Program-made: the position numbers and the translations under genes | Notes under the pieces: model-generated | What the model was told of the DNA's origin: nothing | The model's database searches: none | The model's input: only the letters and a program-made list of their open reading frames with translations | Source of the DNA: Xiphias gladius | Taxonomy: Eukaryota > Chordata > Actinopteri > Istiophoriformes > Xiphiidae | DNA: 64,000 nt | Assembly: GCF_016859285.1 (NCBI RefSeq) | Contig: NC_053416.1 | Coordinates: forward strand, 18,108,210-18,172,209 | Reading direction: 5' to 3' | Part shown: positions 1 through 10,408 of the stretch, piece by piece | Numbering within the stretch: position 1 is the stretch's first letter | How the letters are laid out: every line of letters starts with the position of its first letter

Positions 1-1
1 C

Positions 2-667
2 AAACTGGCCTGCTGTACAGTGTGGGTGATGGTTCTTTCTGGAAGTATACCCACAGGGTTTGTTTTGGACACCACTTCACCCATAAATGCAAACTCCTCC
101 TCAAACTTCTGCTTTGAAAACTACTCCAAAAAACAGTGGAAGTCTGAGCTGTCCAAGGTGGTGGTGTTTATTGAGACTGTGGGCTTCATTATCCCATTGA
201 TGGTCAATGTGTTCTGCTCGGTCATGGTGCTACGGACACTGAGGAAACCACAAACTATTAGCCGTGGAGGGAACTTCAAGAAGGCAAAAATCTTGAGGAT
301 GATCCTTGTGCATCTGCTTATTTTCTGCTTTTGTTTCATTCCCTACAATTTCAATCTCATCTTCTATGCCCTGGTCCGCTCCAATGTCCTGAAGGGATGC
401 TACGCAGAATATGTGGTCAGAACCATCTACCCCATTGCTCTGTGCATAGCAGTGACCAACTGCTGCTTCGATCCAGTAATTTACTACTTCACTTCAGAGA
501 CCATTCAGAGCTCCATCAAACGCAAGTCCACAATGTGGCATAATGGTGCCAAGCTCCTCAGCAGACTACAGATGGACAGCACACAAAGTAGTCCAAGTAC
601 AAAACCAAAAAGCCTGGCCCAGAGGACTGTGAGATCAAAAACTTTTCACAATGAGTCAACAGTCTAA
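2..667 (+). CDS. lpar6: Lysophosphatidic acid receptor 6 (P2Y5-like GPCR), 5' part cut by window edge
   Basis: About 221 C-terminal residues of a class A GPCR, open from the window edge to the TAA at 665-667. It runs from TM4 through ECL2 (cysteine in NFCFENYSKKQW), TM5 (VGFIIPL), TM6 (FCFCFIPYN) and TM7 (NCCFDPVIYYF, the DPxxY form of NPxxY) to a short tail ending HNESTV. The TM6-TM7 stretch and the tail resemble LPAR6 more than LPAR4; both were compared from memory. LPAR6 binds lysophosphatidic acid at the plasma membrane and couples to G12/13. Human LPAR6 is intronless and lies antisense in RB1 intron 17. Here the frame is also uninterrupted and antisense to rb1, whose exon 17 ends at 7106, so position and sequence agree. 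The start codon and TM1-3 lie left of the window. Paralogue (a or b) not resolved. Confidence 0.9.
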   Translation, partial: KLACCTVWVMVLSGSIPTGFVLDTTSPINANSSSNFCFENYSKKQWKSELSKVVVFIETVGFIIPLMVNVFCSVMVLRTLRKPQTISRGGNFKKAKILRMILVHLLIFCFCFIPYNFNLIFYALVRSNVLKGCYAEYVVRTIYPIALCIAVTNCCFDPVIYYFTSETIQSSIKRKSTMWHNGAKLLSRLQMDSTQSSPSTKPKSLAQRTVRSKTFHNESTV

Positions 668-3086
668 CCACAACTCTATTATGTGACATGATTAATAATT
701 CAATGTGTATTGCTGGTGAAACTCGATTTGAATCCGAGGTTATAGGTGGAAGCAGAGTGGCCCTGAAGATCATAACAACCGATAAACACAATGGTTACTA
801 AGGAGTCACTCTCTCAGTGTCTACCAGAAGGCACAGAGACTTCAGACTGGGATTTATGGCTCTGATCCCTATTCAGTCAATGAAAGAGGAGAGCAAGTCA
901 AACACTTGAAAATAGTAAATTGTTTTGCAGCATATTTATCATTTATCAGGTTGACAATTCACAAATGCACATGTTATAATAATCTTCAATCTATTAAGGA
1001 CTGAATTATGAATTTATAATGTGCATAAGAGGAGATGGCAGTTGTGTAAGCCATAGTCATGTGTATAGTGCTGCAAATAAGTATCAGCTTTTAGTGTTAT
1101 TCCTCAGTGCAGATTCTCTTAAGAAAACTCTTTTTTGGCAATGCTAAAAACAGTATTAAAGCTTTTTCTATGTACTTTGATGTGCAGTTTCTAAGTATTC
1201 GCAGCCCCACTAAGGCTTTTTAAGCACTTTATAGAGCAGCATGTTCTGTAACAGCATTTACCCTTTACACTGAAAGCAAATAAAAGTTGTGAAATGTTTG
1301 ACGTTAGCAGAGTATCAGTTGTATGCAGGGCATTTGTCTGGACTGATTAGTCATACAGGCACTAACAACACAGCTAATGCAATAACACTATGACTCAATT
1401 AATTTCATTAACAGATTACAGGTGTGGTCAGTAACTGACGGCTGCATTGCATGAGGCAATGCAGCACTGACACTGCCAATGGGCTTATCTAGGTAACTGG
1501 TCACTGGTGTAGGAAATTTAGGGATGGTAAAACATGAAAACATGTCAAAAATTCAGAATCTGCCCTGTTGTATTTCTGCATAAACAAAAAATTGGAGTAT
1601 GTGGAAATTAAATTCAAACTCAGATACAACACAAGGAATTGTCAATCAACTCCTTTTCACTTCTAAATGTGAAAACACAGCTCACAGTGCAAATGGAATA
1701 TGGTGGAGGTTGAATGCACGTGAAATAATTGTTCTTTCTTGTAAAAGCTGTGTGCTGCAAGACCGAGCACTGCTGCATTCCTGTTGAGAGGCTTAGCCTG
1801 AAGGCCTGCACTGACAAGGGTAGTCTCATCATCATCATTGGTGACGAGAAAGATTGTGAAACCAAAGCTGGCAAGCAGCAACATGCCTCCTGAGGGAGAA
1901 GAGCATTTACAAAGTAGATCACAGAGGTGACTGCTGCAATCCTGCTTCATATCTGGTGAATAGTGCAAAGCTTAAACTTAAAACTGGCATCCTCGAGATA
2001 AATAAAACAATTAGAAACTTCTTAAGTCTTATTTTGCCATGTTCTGACTCCTTACACTACTACGATCAATATAAATAGGCTTACATTCAGGGTGCAGATG
2101 GACTTTTTCCACCCAGCACAAATGACACAGCCTTGTAATATTTAATAATATATTAATAATATATTATAAAGAACACTAACTATAATGATGATTCATACAT
2201 GTCTAAAGATGGTCTATTGAATTAAATAGTAAGAACACACCATCTAATTTCCATTTGTAAGGATAGTCATAACATGAGGGTAAGATTTATTTTCTATTTG
2301 CACAGGCGAATAAATCTTAACCAGTTATTTTACAGTCATGACATGTTGTGTCATTCAATTGTTATTTATATTTCTATCTAAATCAGATTTGTGTAACAAG
2401 GGCAAAGTGGTGTGTAGCTATATGGTCATATGCGCCATAGTAGCCTAATATTCTCCAAATTAAGATTATTCAAAAAAGAGACTCAATTAGTTCAACACTG
2501 TTTCAATTACATCCCAATTTAACTGGTTTTGCTGTCTGACTGTGGTGTGTATAGAAGAATCTGATGTAGATAATAGTTGCAAGGACTAACGTTTTAGTTA
2601 CAAGACTTGTCCTAAAGGTTTTGACTTTATTTCTGACTAATTAAGACATACATGGCATCAAAATGTTTTCTCTGGTTTTCTCTTTGCATGTATTTCCCAC
2701 AAACTTAGATCTACACTGAATTCTTCCCTGAGAGCACTGGTCTCAAGGCTGACACAAAGATACACGGCTGTATAATTATAGGACCTTCTTTCAATTAATT
2801 ATTGCTACTGTGTCATCAACTCTACCAGCTGTCTGACAAATATAGTTAATGATTAACTCCAATCACTCCTTTTTAACAAGGAGCCATAAACATGACTCCC
2901 ACCATGACAGTAATAAAACTACAGTATCTGCGCTTAACTGTAAGGTTGATAACAAAATTCAGGTTAGTGAAAAAAATAGTTTGTTAACATCTTTCAATAA
3001 TCAATCCAAACTAGTGATCAGAGCATTTAAAGCTCTCTAAACAATCTGATTTAATGAGATAAAAAAAATAGGCAAAAACAATAATC

Positions 3087-3149
<63 letters not shown>

Positions 3150-4330
3150 TGCGCATGTGCGTTTAGGAGAGAAGAGAGGGCGAGACAGAGCAAGAGAAAG
3201 GGAGAGAGAGGAAGAGAGAGAGACCCTGTTCTTTGTGCGAGTGTAGGCGTGAACTGCTCCATTCAGTAGCATGTGAACTGCTACAGCATTTTAACAACTT
3301 AATCCTGCTGCTGAACACCAATATCACTGTCACACTGTCACTGCACTGTTGAGATCCTGATACTGGTGAGTGATGAAGTTTTATCTATTTCATAATTCTC
3401 CTCAGTGAGTTTTATATATACAGTAAACAGTATAATTTATTAAGAATCTTAATCCATTATAAAATGAAGACTGTAATTAACTGTATCATCTTATAAAGTT
3501 TTGGTAGAAACTTAAAATGAAGGAGGTCCACAAAGTTTAAAATTAGAATATATATTTTTTGAATGTGATATTTTACCATTTCTTTGCCTTTTAAGGGGAA
3601 AGACCCAAATACAAACAAAAAATGTACTGTGATCACATTAGGAGTCACAAAACTGCTACATGCTTTGAAATTCTTGATTCTCACATCAAGCTCAGATTAA
3701 CAGTAACATACTCATCAGACAGTAAGAGCGAAAACAACTACTGTATAATAATTTAGTTATCACATTGCCAAAGCGCACAACTGAAGCAACTCAATATTAT
3801 ATGTCAGCAAAAAAAAAAAATTATTTCATTTACAGGATCAGGGATTAATTGTGAAAGGATGCCAGAAAAAATTAGGGTGCTACAGAAGAGAACATTTGTT
3901 TTAAGTTCCTGCACATGGCATAGAAAAAAAAAAGAAAAAAAAGAAAAAAAACCATTATTTTATCAAATAATGTTATGGAGAATGAAAAAATGTTAATTGA
4001 AACTTTACCTGAAAGCTGACTGAAAATTCTGATATAGATGTAATTAATCAGTGGGTTTGAATTAAAATATTATTTCACAATTGTATTTTTGAAATTAGGG
4101 TTCACATTTAAATAAATATGATATATTAGTGTTATGATAATAGTGGGATGGTCATTTTAGACTGGAGTGTGTGGAGTTGTTCAAAAGCTTAAATTCCTGG
4201 TGAATTGATCACAAAAACCAAAATTATATAAAATAACAGAGGGAAAAGTCTCCATCATGAAAAATGCATTAGTAAAGAATGCTTACAACCAGACCCTTCC
4301 TAATACTGACTGAAAGATGCTTTACTGGAT
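668..4330. other. Intronic spacer with lpar6 3'UTR, no gene seen
   Basis: This is rb1 intron 17 sequence between the two nested receptor genes. The first ~600 bases are probably lpar6 3'UTR; an AATAAA at 1279-1284 is a candidate poly(A) signal. The rest is AT-rich, with homopolymer A runs (about 3811-3821 and 3926-3951) and the GT repeat listed separately. I saw no rb1 exon 18-like segment. It should lie left of the window if the intron-17 placement of lpar6 is conserved. Confidence 0.6.
3089..3147. repeat. (GT)n microsatellite with adjoining GA-rich tract
   Basis: An almost perfect run of about 29 GT units, followed at about 3166-3226 by a purine-rich GA tract. Long open frames through this interval in several phases (Cys-Val or Thr-His repeats) are products of the dinucleotide repeat, not genes. 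Confidence 0.98.
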
Positions 4331-4943
4331 ATTTGCTTACCCTATCACATCAACCTGCTGGGATACACCCTCACACATGTGGGGCTGCTGCCCCATTGTG
4401 GCCTGGCCAAAGTGACCAAGGCTGTACACCCCGTGTTGCTGTCACTAGCCAGCTCCAATTGCTGCCTTAACCCACTCATCTACTATTTCTCCAGCAGCTT
4501 GGTGCACAGGGAGGCGCCTGGTGGTGGAAGCAGCGGCAGCCAGTGACACAGATCATTTCATACATCTATTGAAAAAGACCCATTCTTAAGAGCTCTAGTC
4601 TGCTTTTGTAAACTGATTTATAGAACTGACCACGACTCTGTATATTCACATACAATATTCAGTTACCCCTACTGTGTGCACTACTTTGTAGGTGATACTG
4701 TACATAACTATGTATTTGTTAAATATATAATCTGTATTTTGCATGAATTGCAAAGTGTTGAACAGGTTTTGTGTGTGTTCACTTTAGTGCACTGCAGAGC
4801 ATTGTAGAGCAGTCTGGGGTTCGGTGCCATGCTAAGAAGCACCAACTAAGGTTGGCTGAGTTATTTTGTTCTATATATTTTGTCAGTGAAACTTCAATGT
4901 GTTTGTGAGGTAGTGATAAGCAATGAGATTTTTCATATGCAGT
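4331..4943 (+). pseudogene. Truncated tandem copy of the 3' end of the neighbouring P2Y-like receptor gene
   Basis: This segment repeats about 6213-6830 almost base for base: the end of TM6, TM7, the short tail, the stop (TGA at 4544-4546, matching 6426-6428, offset 1882) and about 400 bases of 3'UTR. The receptor frame is open from CLPYHINLL through NCCLNPLIYYF to the GSQ terminus, with only a few changes (for example HPVLLSL against HPVVMSL). There is no in-frame ATG and none of TM1-5. It is a partial duplicate of roughly 68 codons that cannot encode a receptor. The very low divergence points to a recent duplication, gene conversion or an assembly artefact. Confidence 0.85.
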
Positions 4944-5435
4944 ACGCACTATGAACTACAGCCTAAAAAATTACTATCAAGTTAAATTAACACCTCTGAC
5001 AATTTCAATGAAAGATTAACTTTATGAGCTTCTCTAAATGTGTTTTTACTGTAGAGCAGTAGTATTACATTGTAGTCGTCCCCCCCCCCCATTCTGTATG
5101 TAATGAAACCAAATGTTTGCTTTTTATATGGGAGCAGGAAATAGCAGTTAAAACTATATTGGAAGAATTCGTTCGACTGTCGTCTTGCATATTAAACATT
5201 AATTCAGCTGTGTCAGCCACAGTAGTGTATTCACCTCAGCAAATTTACATTCCATAAAACGGGAGACATTTTGAGTTTATTAAGTTTTTACTTGCCACAG
5301 GTTTAACTGCTCCAGCAGAAGCTACTGAGCATGTTCCTTACTCCATCTTATGTTCATCGCGACCAACCGAATTTCCTTCAGATATGAGAGTGACACAGTA
5401 ATTTAAAGTGCTGGAGCAGAAAATCATTTCGGGAC
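4547..5435. other. Duplicated 3'UTR and upstream region of the P2Y-like receptor
   Basis: Up to about 4943 this is the duplicated 3'UTR. From there to 5435 it is unique AT-rich sequence with a C10 homopolymer at about 5081-5090, and presumably includes the promoter of the receptor at 5436. No coding segment or clear promoter motif was recognised. Confidence 0.5.
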
Positions 5436-6428
5436 ATGGAGTTGTGGAATACGACTGATGTACCAGCCAAGTCATTCTCACGTCTGTCTAACTGCACTGT
5501 GGACACCAGCTACCGCTTTATCTTCCATCAAGTGTCCTATAGTGTCATCTTCGTACTTGGGCTGGCCACCAACAGCCTGGCTCTCTGCAGACTGTGTCAA
5601 TCTCCCTGCACCATCAACAGCACAGCCATCTACATGGTCAGCCTGTCAGCTGCCGACTTATTTTTTGTGATCTCCCTACCTCTGAGAATCTACTACTACA
5701 ACCAAAAGGCTCGAGCCTTGTCCTCCAACACAGGAGACCCATCCAGTTGGACTCCTGGGGTGGCATACTGCCACTTCACTTTCACCATAAAATACATCAG
5801 CCTGTATGGGGGCATCTTCTTCCTGGTGTGCATCGCTGTTGACCGTTACTTTGCTGTAGTGCACCCGCTGGCATCAACGCTCCGCAGGCTGCGTGTTGCA
5901 CAGCTGGTGAGTGGGGGGATCTGGTGCCTGGTGCTGGGGCTGAGTGTGAGTCTGCCTTTGCTGCACTTTGCAGCAGCTCGCCAACACCAGCCCTGTCCGT
6001 TGGACCCATCCTCACAACACTACCAAACCATCATACTGGCAGCCCTGGGCTTAGTGCTGGGGTCATTTCTGCTGCCCACTATTCTACTTCTGTACAGTTA
6101 CTGCAAAGTGCTGAGTGTACTTCGCCAGCCGAGACACCGCTCTCGCAGACAGCACCATAGCCGCCAGCGCAATCTGAAAGTCATTTCCTGGGTGCTGGGC
6201 ATCTTCCTGTTGTGCTTCCTACCCTATCACATCAACCTGTTGGGATACACCCTCACACATGTTGGGCTGCTGCCCCATTGTGGCCTGGCCAAAGTGACCA
6301 AGGCTGTACACCCTGTGGTGATGTCACTAGCCAGCTCCAATTGCTGCCTTAACCCACTCATCTACTACTTCTCCAGCAGCTTGGTGCACAGGGAGGCGCC
6401 TGGTGGTGGAAGCAGCGGCAGCCAGTGA
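5436..6428 (+). CDS. P2Y/LPA-cluster class A GPCR (P2RY10/GPR174/LPAR6-like), complete and intronless
   Basis: A 330-residue seven-TM receptor in one exon. N-glycosylation sites NTT and NCT lie in the first ~20 residues. TM1 carries GLATNSLAL (residues ~42-50) and TM2 LSAADLFFVISLPLRIYYY (~69-87). A cysteine at the top of TM3 (VAYCHF) pairs with one in ECL2 (HQPCPLD). DRY is present as AVDRYFAVVHPL, TM6 has CFLPYHINLL, and TM7 has NCCLNPLIYYF. The tail is very short (HREAPGGGSSGSQ). The SLPLRIYYY and IKYISLYGG stretches point to the purinoceptor-like delta branch (P2RY10, GPR174, LPAR6); the ligand cannot be told from sequence. An extra ~12-residue loop before TM3 (KARALSSNTGDPSSW) is unusual. 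It is antisense to rb1 inside intron 17, downstream of and parallel to lpar6, so a diverged lpar6 duplicate is possible. Orthology is uncertain; a functional GPCR is likely. Confidence 0.9.
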   Translation: MELWNTTDVPAKSFSRLSNCTVDTSYRFIFHQVSYSVIFVLGLATNSLALCRLCQSPCTINSTAIYMVSLSAADLFFVISLPLRIYYYNQKARALSSNTGDPSSWTPGVAYCHFTFTIKYISLYGGIFFLVCIAVDRYFAVVHPLASTLRRLRVAQLVSGGIWCLVLGLSVSLPLLHFAAARQHQPCPLDPSSQHYQTIILAALGLVLGSFLLPTILLLYSYCKVLSVLRQPRHRSRRQHHSRQRNLKVISWVLGIFLLCFLPYHINLLGYTLTHVGLLPHCGLAKVTKAVHPVVMSLASSNCCLNPLIYYFSSSLVHREAPGGGSSGSQ

Positions 6429-7105
6429 CACAGATCATTTCATACATCTATTGAAAAAGACCCATTCTTAAGAGCTCTAGGCTGCTTTTGTAAACTGATT
6501 TATAGAACTGACCACGACTCTGTATATTCACATACAATATTCAGTTACCCCTACTGTGTGCACTACTTTGTAGGTGATACTGTACATAACTATGTATTTG
6601 TTAAATATATAATCTGTATTTTGCATGAATTGCAAAGTGTTGAACAGGTTTTGTGTGTGTTCACTTTAGTGCACTGCAGAGCATTGTAGAGCAGTCTGGG
6701 GTTCGGTGCCATGCTAAGAAGCACTTTGTCAACTATGGTTGGCTGAGCTATTTTGTTCTATATATTTTGTCGGTGCAACTTCAATGTGTTTGTGAGGTAG
6801 TGATAAGCAATGAAATTTTTCATACGCAGTGAATACTGAATTTATGTGCAATCTGCCTCATTTTACACAAGTACGCAAGGAGCAGTTTATATGTTAATCT
6901 TCTATGTAATTTATGTTATTCTTGAACTGTAGTAATAATTAATACTTTTTTTCAATGTGCAGATAGAGTTTTCTTTTTAGGGGCCAATAAATGCTATATA
7001 ATGTGGATATATTTACACTATCTATGTGTTATGTTATGTGTGAATCTTATCAAAATACTGACATTACTACATGTATACTGTAATAGTATGAAAGATAGAA
7101 CTGAC
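6429..7105 (+). other. 3'UTR of the P2Y-like receptor with poly(A) signal, then rb1 intron 17
   Basis: The first ~400 bases match the duplicated segment at 4547-4943. An AATAAA at 6986-6991, preceded by a T-rich stretch, is the likely poly(A) signal. The remainder is intronic sequence next to rb1 exon 17. Confidence 0.6.
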
Positions 7106-10100
7106 CCTCCTCCATGCAATCCTCTCCATGATGAGGTTCTCACATGTCTCCAGATGTTTTACGATATCTTTGCTCATTGTGGGGTCAGCCTTGATGAAGC
7201 TCTCGATGACTTTATAGAAGTCAAAGGCAGCGAGGTTGAACACATCCAGTATCCAGGGGAAGCACACATCTGTCTCAGTTGGGTCACCCCCAGCAACTTC
7301 TTGAATGTATCCTCCAGTCTTAAAACTGCTCTCTAGTCATGTGTAGCAAACAACATAATTACAACTTAAGTATTGATCTGCATTATTGATAACTGCAATA
7401 ATGAATTTTATGAATAGGTATGCAATGGCATCTGTTATTAATTTGTAAGCAAATTATGTGACACACCTCCATATGTTGCCATGACCACCTCCAAAGAGCA
7501 GGCCAAAAGTGATGTGTGGAATGTGGAGTCATTGAGGAGTTTACTGGAATGGAAATCATATGACTCAGCTCAAGGCAAATAATGCTTCACTACACATCAA
7601 AACAACAAAAAGCTTCCATGTAGTTCCAGAGTTAAGCTGAAGAGTAAGTGAATACACACTGATATTGACTGGCTTCGTAACTCTCTAGTGATTTAATTTT
7701 AAAAAAAGACATACCTGAAATTTTGCACAGACAGTCGCTTCTCCTCCTAAAAAGTGAAAAATAAAAGAGGTCATCACTGAGAGGAAAAACAAGACACTGT
7801 GTAGTATGTTGAGTACAAAAGTGTGGAAATTTATGCTATACAGTCTACACTTCCTGAGAGTTGCTTTCTGTTGACTGACTTCATTTGCTCTCCACTACGC
7901 TGCTATGTAAACAGAAGTTATAAGGGGATAGACAGTAAAAAAAGTTATTGGATAATGTTACGTATTACATACGTAACATTTTTGTGGGCAAACCTGAGAA
8001 CGGCTAAATTTCAACTCACTTGAGCCTCCAAATAAATAGATGAACAATTAAAATACAAAATTAGTGAATAAAACAGTTGAGAAATAAATTGATGACATAA
8101 AATCAAACAAGTCGCTGTACCGATTTCAACATTGCCTCCATGACTTTGTAATACAGTCTGACTCCAAGGGTAAATCTCTGAAAGACAAAAGAAAGATGTA
8201 GGTTAGACATTTTGATCATTTCAGCATAGCATGTGTTGCCATTGTTGCTCAGTTCGAGTGTTAGTTCATACCTGCTTGCCAAGTACTACACAGCGCGGGC
8301 CGACTGCCTGACCAAATCTTTGGCTGAACGCCTGTTCGAGTGTCTCCAACCGCTTCAGCACATCCTGCGTTGGGTCAACGGTGCAATTCTGACCACAGCA
8401 AAGAAGAAAACAGAAAGTATGTCAAATTAAGGTAGAGTGATGCAGTTTCATGGGACATTTTACTAAGTGGCAACACTTCTAGGGACCCACTTTGAAATAT
8501 GTATCCAGGATAGCAGATGGTTGGTCCCCAGTGGAGATGAGCTCACCCCTCAACTGCTGAATGGAGGTCATGGCAGCTCTGATGAGACAAAACAAAAATC
8601 AGACAGTGCTGAAGGACAAACTCAAAACAATTTGCACAATGAAATATGCCCAATAAACTACATACAGTACAATTAATCCACAAGAAATCTCCAATGTTTT
8701 TCCATTTGTGGATTCATATACACATTTAATAAACATTCACATTGCTTTTTAGACATCTATAAAGGTAGTGTGTCATAATATTTTGCAAACCAAATAATTA
8801 TCAAAAGGCTGTATCATTACCTTGTCACACCAGCTGTGACAATTATGATACACAAAGAAAAAAACAAAAGCTTATAAAAATGTCATTATCTTCAAAATAA
8901 TTTTGATTTTGAGATTTGACAACTTTCTTTTTAACTACATTGTTTGTAATTTGGTATATCTTGTGGTTTTTCCATTTCAATTTTTAGGTATTTTGCATGG
9001 ATAAAAAAAAGCAGAAAATCACAGATTTTCACCATAAACAGTGTCCATTGCTTTTTCTGTCCCAAACACCTATGAACATTCACTTGAGCAGCTCCTACAT
9101 GCACCACTTGACAGCTGAGCAGCCAACAGTGTATACAGATTATCAAGTGAGCCAGTTTGAAATTGTACAAATTTTAAAAGTAAAAATGTTTAAAAAGGTA
9201 GTGCTAAAAGCAAACATGAGTACTCACACTGTATTCATGCAATGTCAGCAGAATGGGAAGAACAAGAAAAACAAGTGCTAACTTTGTAACCACACCAGAC
9301 AGAAAGTCTGAATTAGCTACTTTTGTTGTTTTTCATATTTGTAGCAGTTTGTTGCCAAGTGAAACCAGATACAGAGAAAAAGAGCATTATCTCCTATAAA
9401 ATTAGCTAAATTGATTGTATTAGAGTTAATATTGGATTTTATTTCTTTGCAACTGCCAGCGGTGGTACATTTACAGTCAGGTCAGCAAACTATTCTGCCA
9501 ACAGTTTGACATGTCTGTTGTTCTTTTCAAATGGGAGATATTGTCTGTGTAAAAAAATTCCCGATATCACTTGGCATTACAAGTCAGACGCTGACGTAAA
9601 CGGTTTTTCCCACTCAGTGGTTTAAACAATGTGACACGAATGAGGCAACAGTCCTTCTTCCCTAAATAACAATAATTAAACGCAATGAAAAACAGGTGAG
9701 TGAGTGCTAGCTGCTCACCTGATTGGAGTCTGTGGAGGGATGACTACAGAGTCTTCATCTGGCAAGTTCTTCTTTGGTGTTCTCTCCACCTGTTGTCTGA
9801 ATGCAGGAGGACATTATTAGAAACTTTTGTCTAGATTCTATTAACTTGTAAACCTATAGATCTATTGATCTACAAGACCAACATCAAATCAATGAATAGT
9901 GAAGAAACAAAATTACATTTCAACTTTAGGCACACGAACAGTCTCATCTCCATCAAAAAAAAGCCGTCCATCAATGTCTCTACTCTTGAGGTAGTGCTCT
10001 TCATATTGTTGGTCGAGGTCATTCACCTAGGGTGAAAATTAAACGTTGAGCTTATTTGCAGTTAAGTGGCTCCGCACATACAAAAATAAAGACCATCACA

Positions 10101-10141
10101 GTGTCCCACTTGTGCACAAAAGTTTGAATTTTTATATAATT

Positions 10142-10206
<65 letters not shown>

Positions 10207-10294
10207 TATATTATATTATATTATATTATATTATATTATATTATATTATATTATATTATATCTATATTATATATATAATATATATATATATATA

Positions 10295-10354
<60 letters not shown>

Positions 10355-10364
10355 TATACATATA

Positions 10365-10408
<44 letters not shown>

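Noticed and set aside
3011-3272. Three overlapping frames of 60-83 codons on both strands
   Set aside because: Translations of the (GT)n and GA-rich repeat only.
4279-4470. 63-codon + frame at the duplicated receptor fragment
   Set aside because: Out of frame with the receptor; the duplicated receptor frame itself runs through to 4546 without an ATG.
668-5435. Possible rb1 exon 18 between the nested receptors
   Set aside because: No segment resembling the region after the exon 17 end was recognised; exons this short may be missed, but human gene order places exon 18 beyond lpar6.
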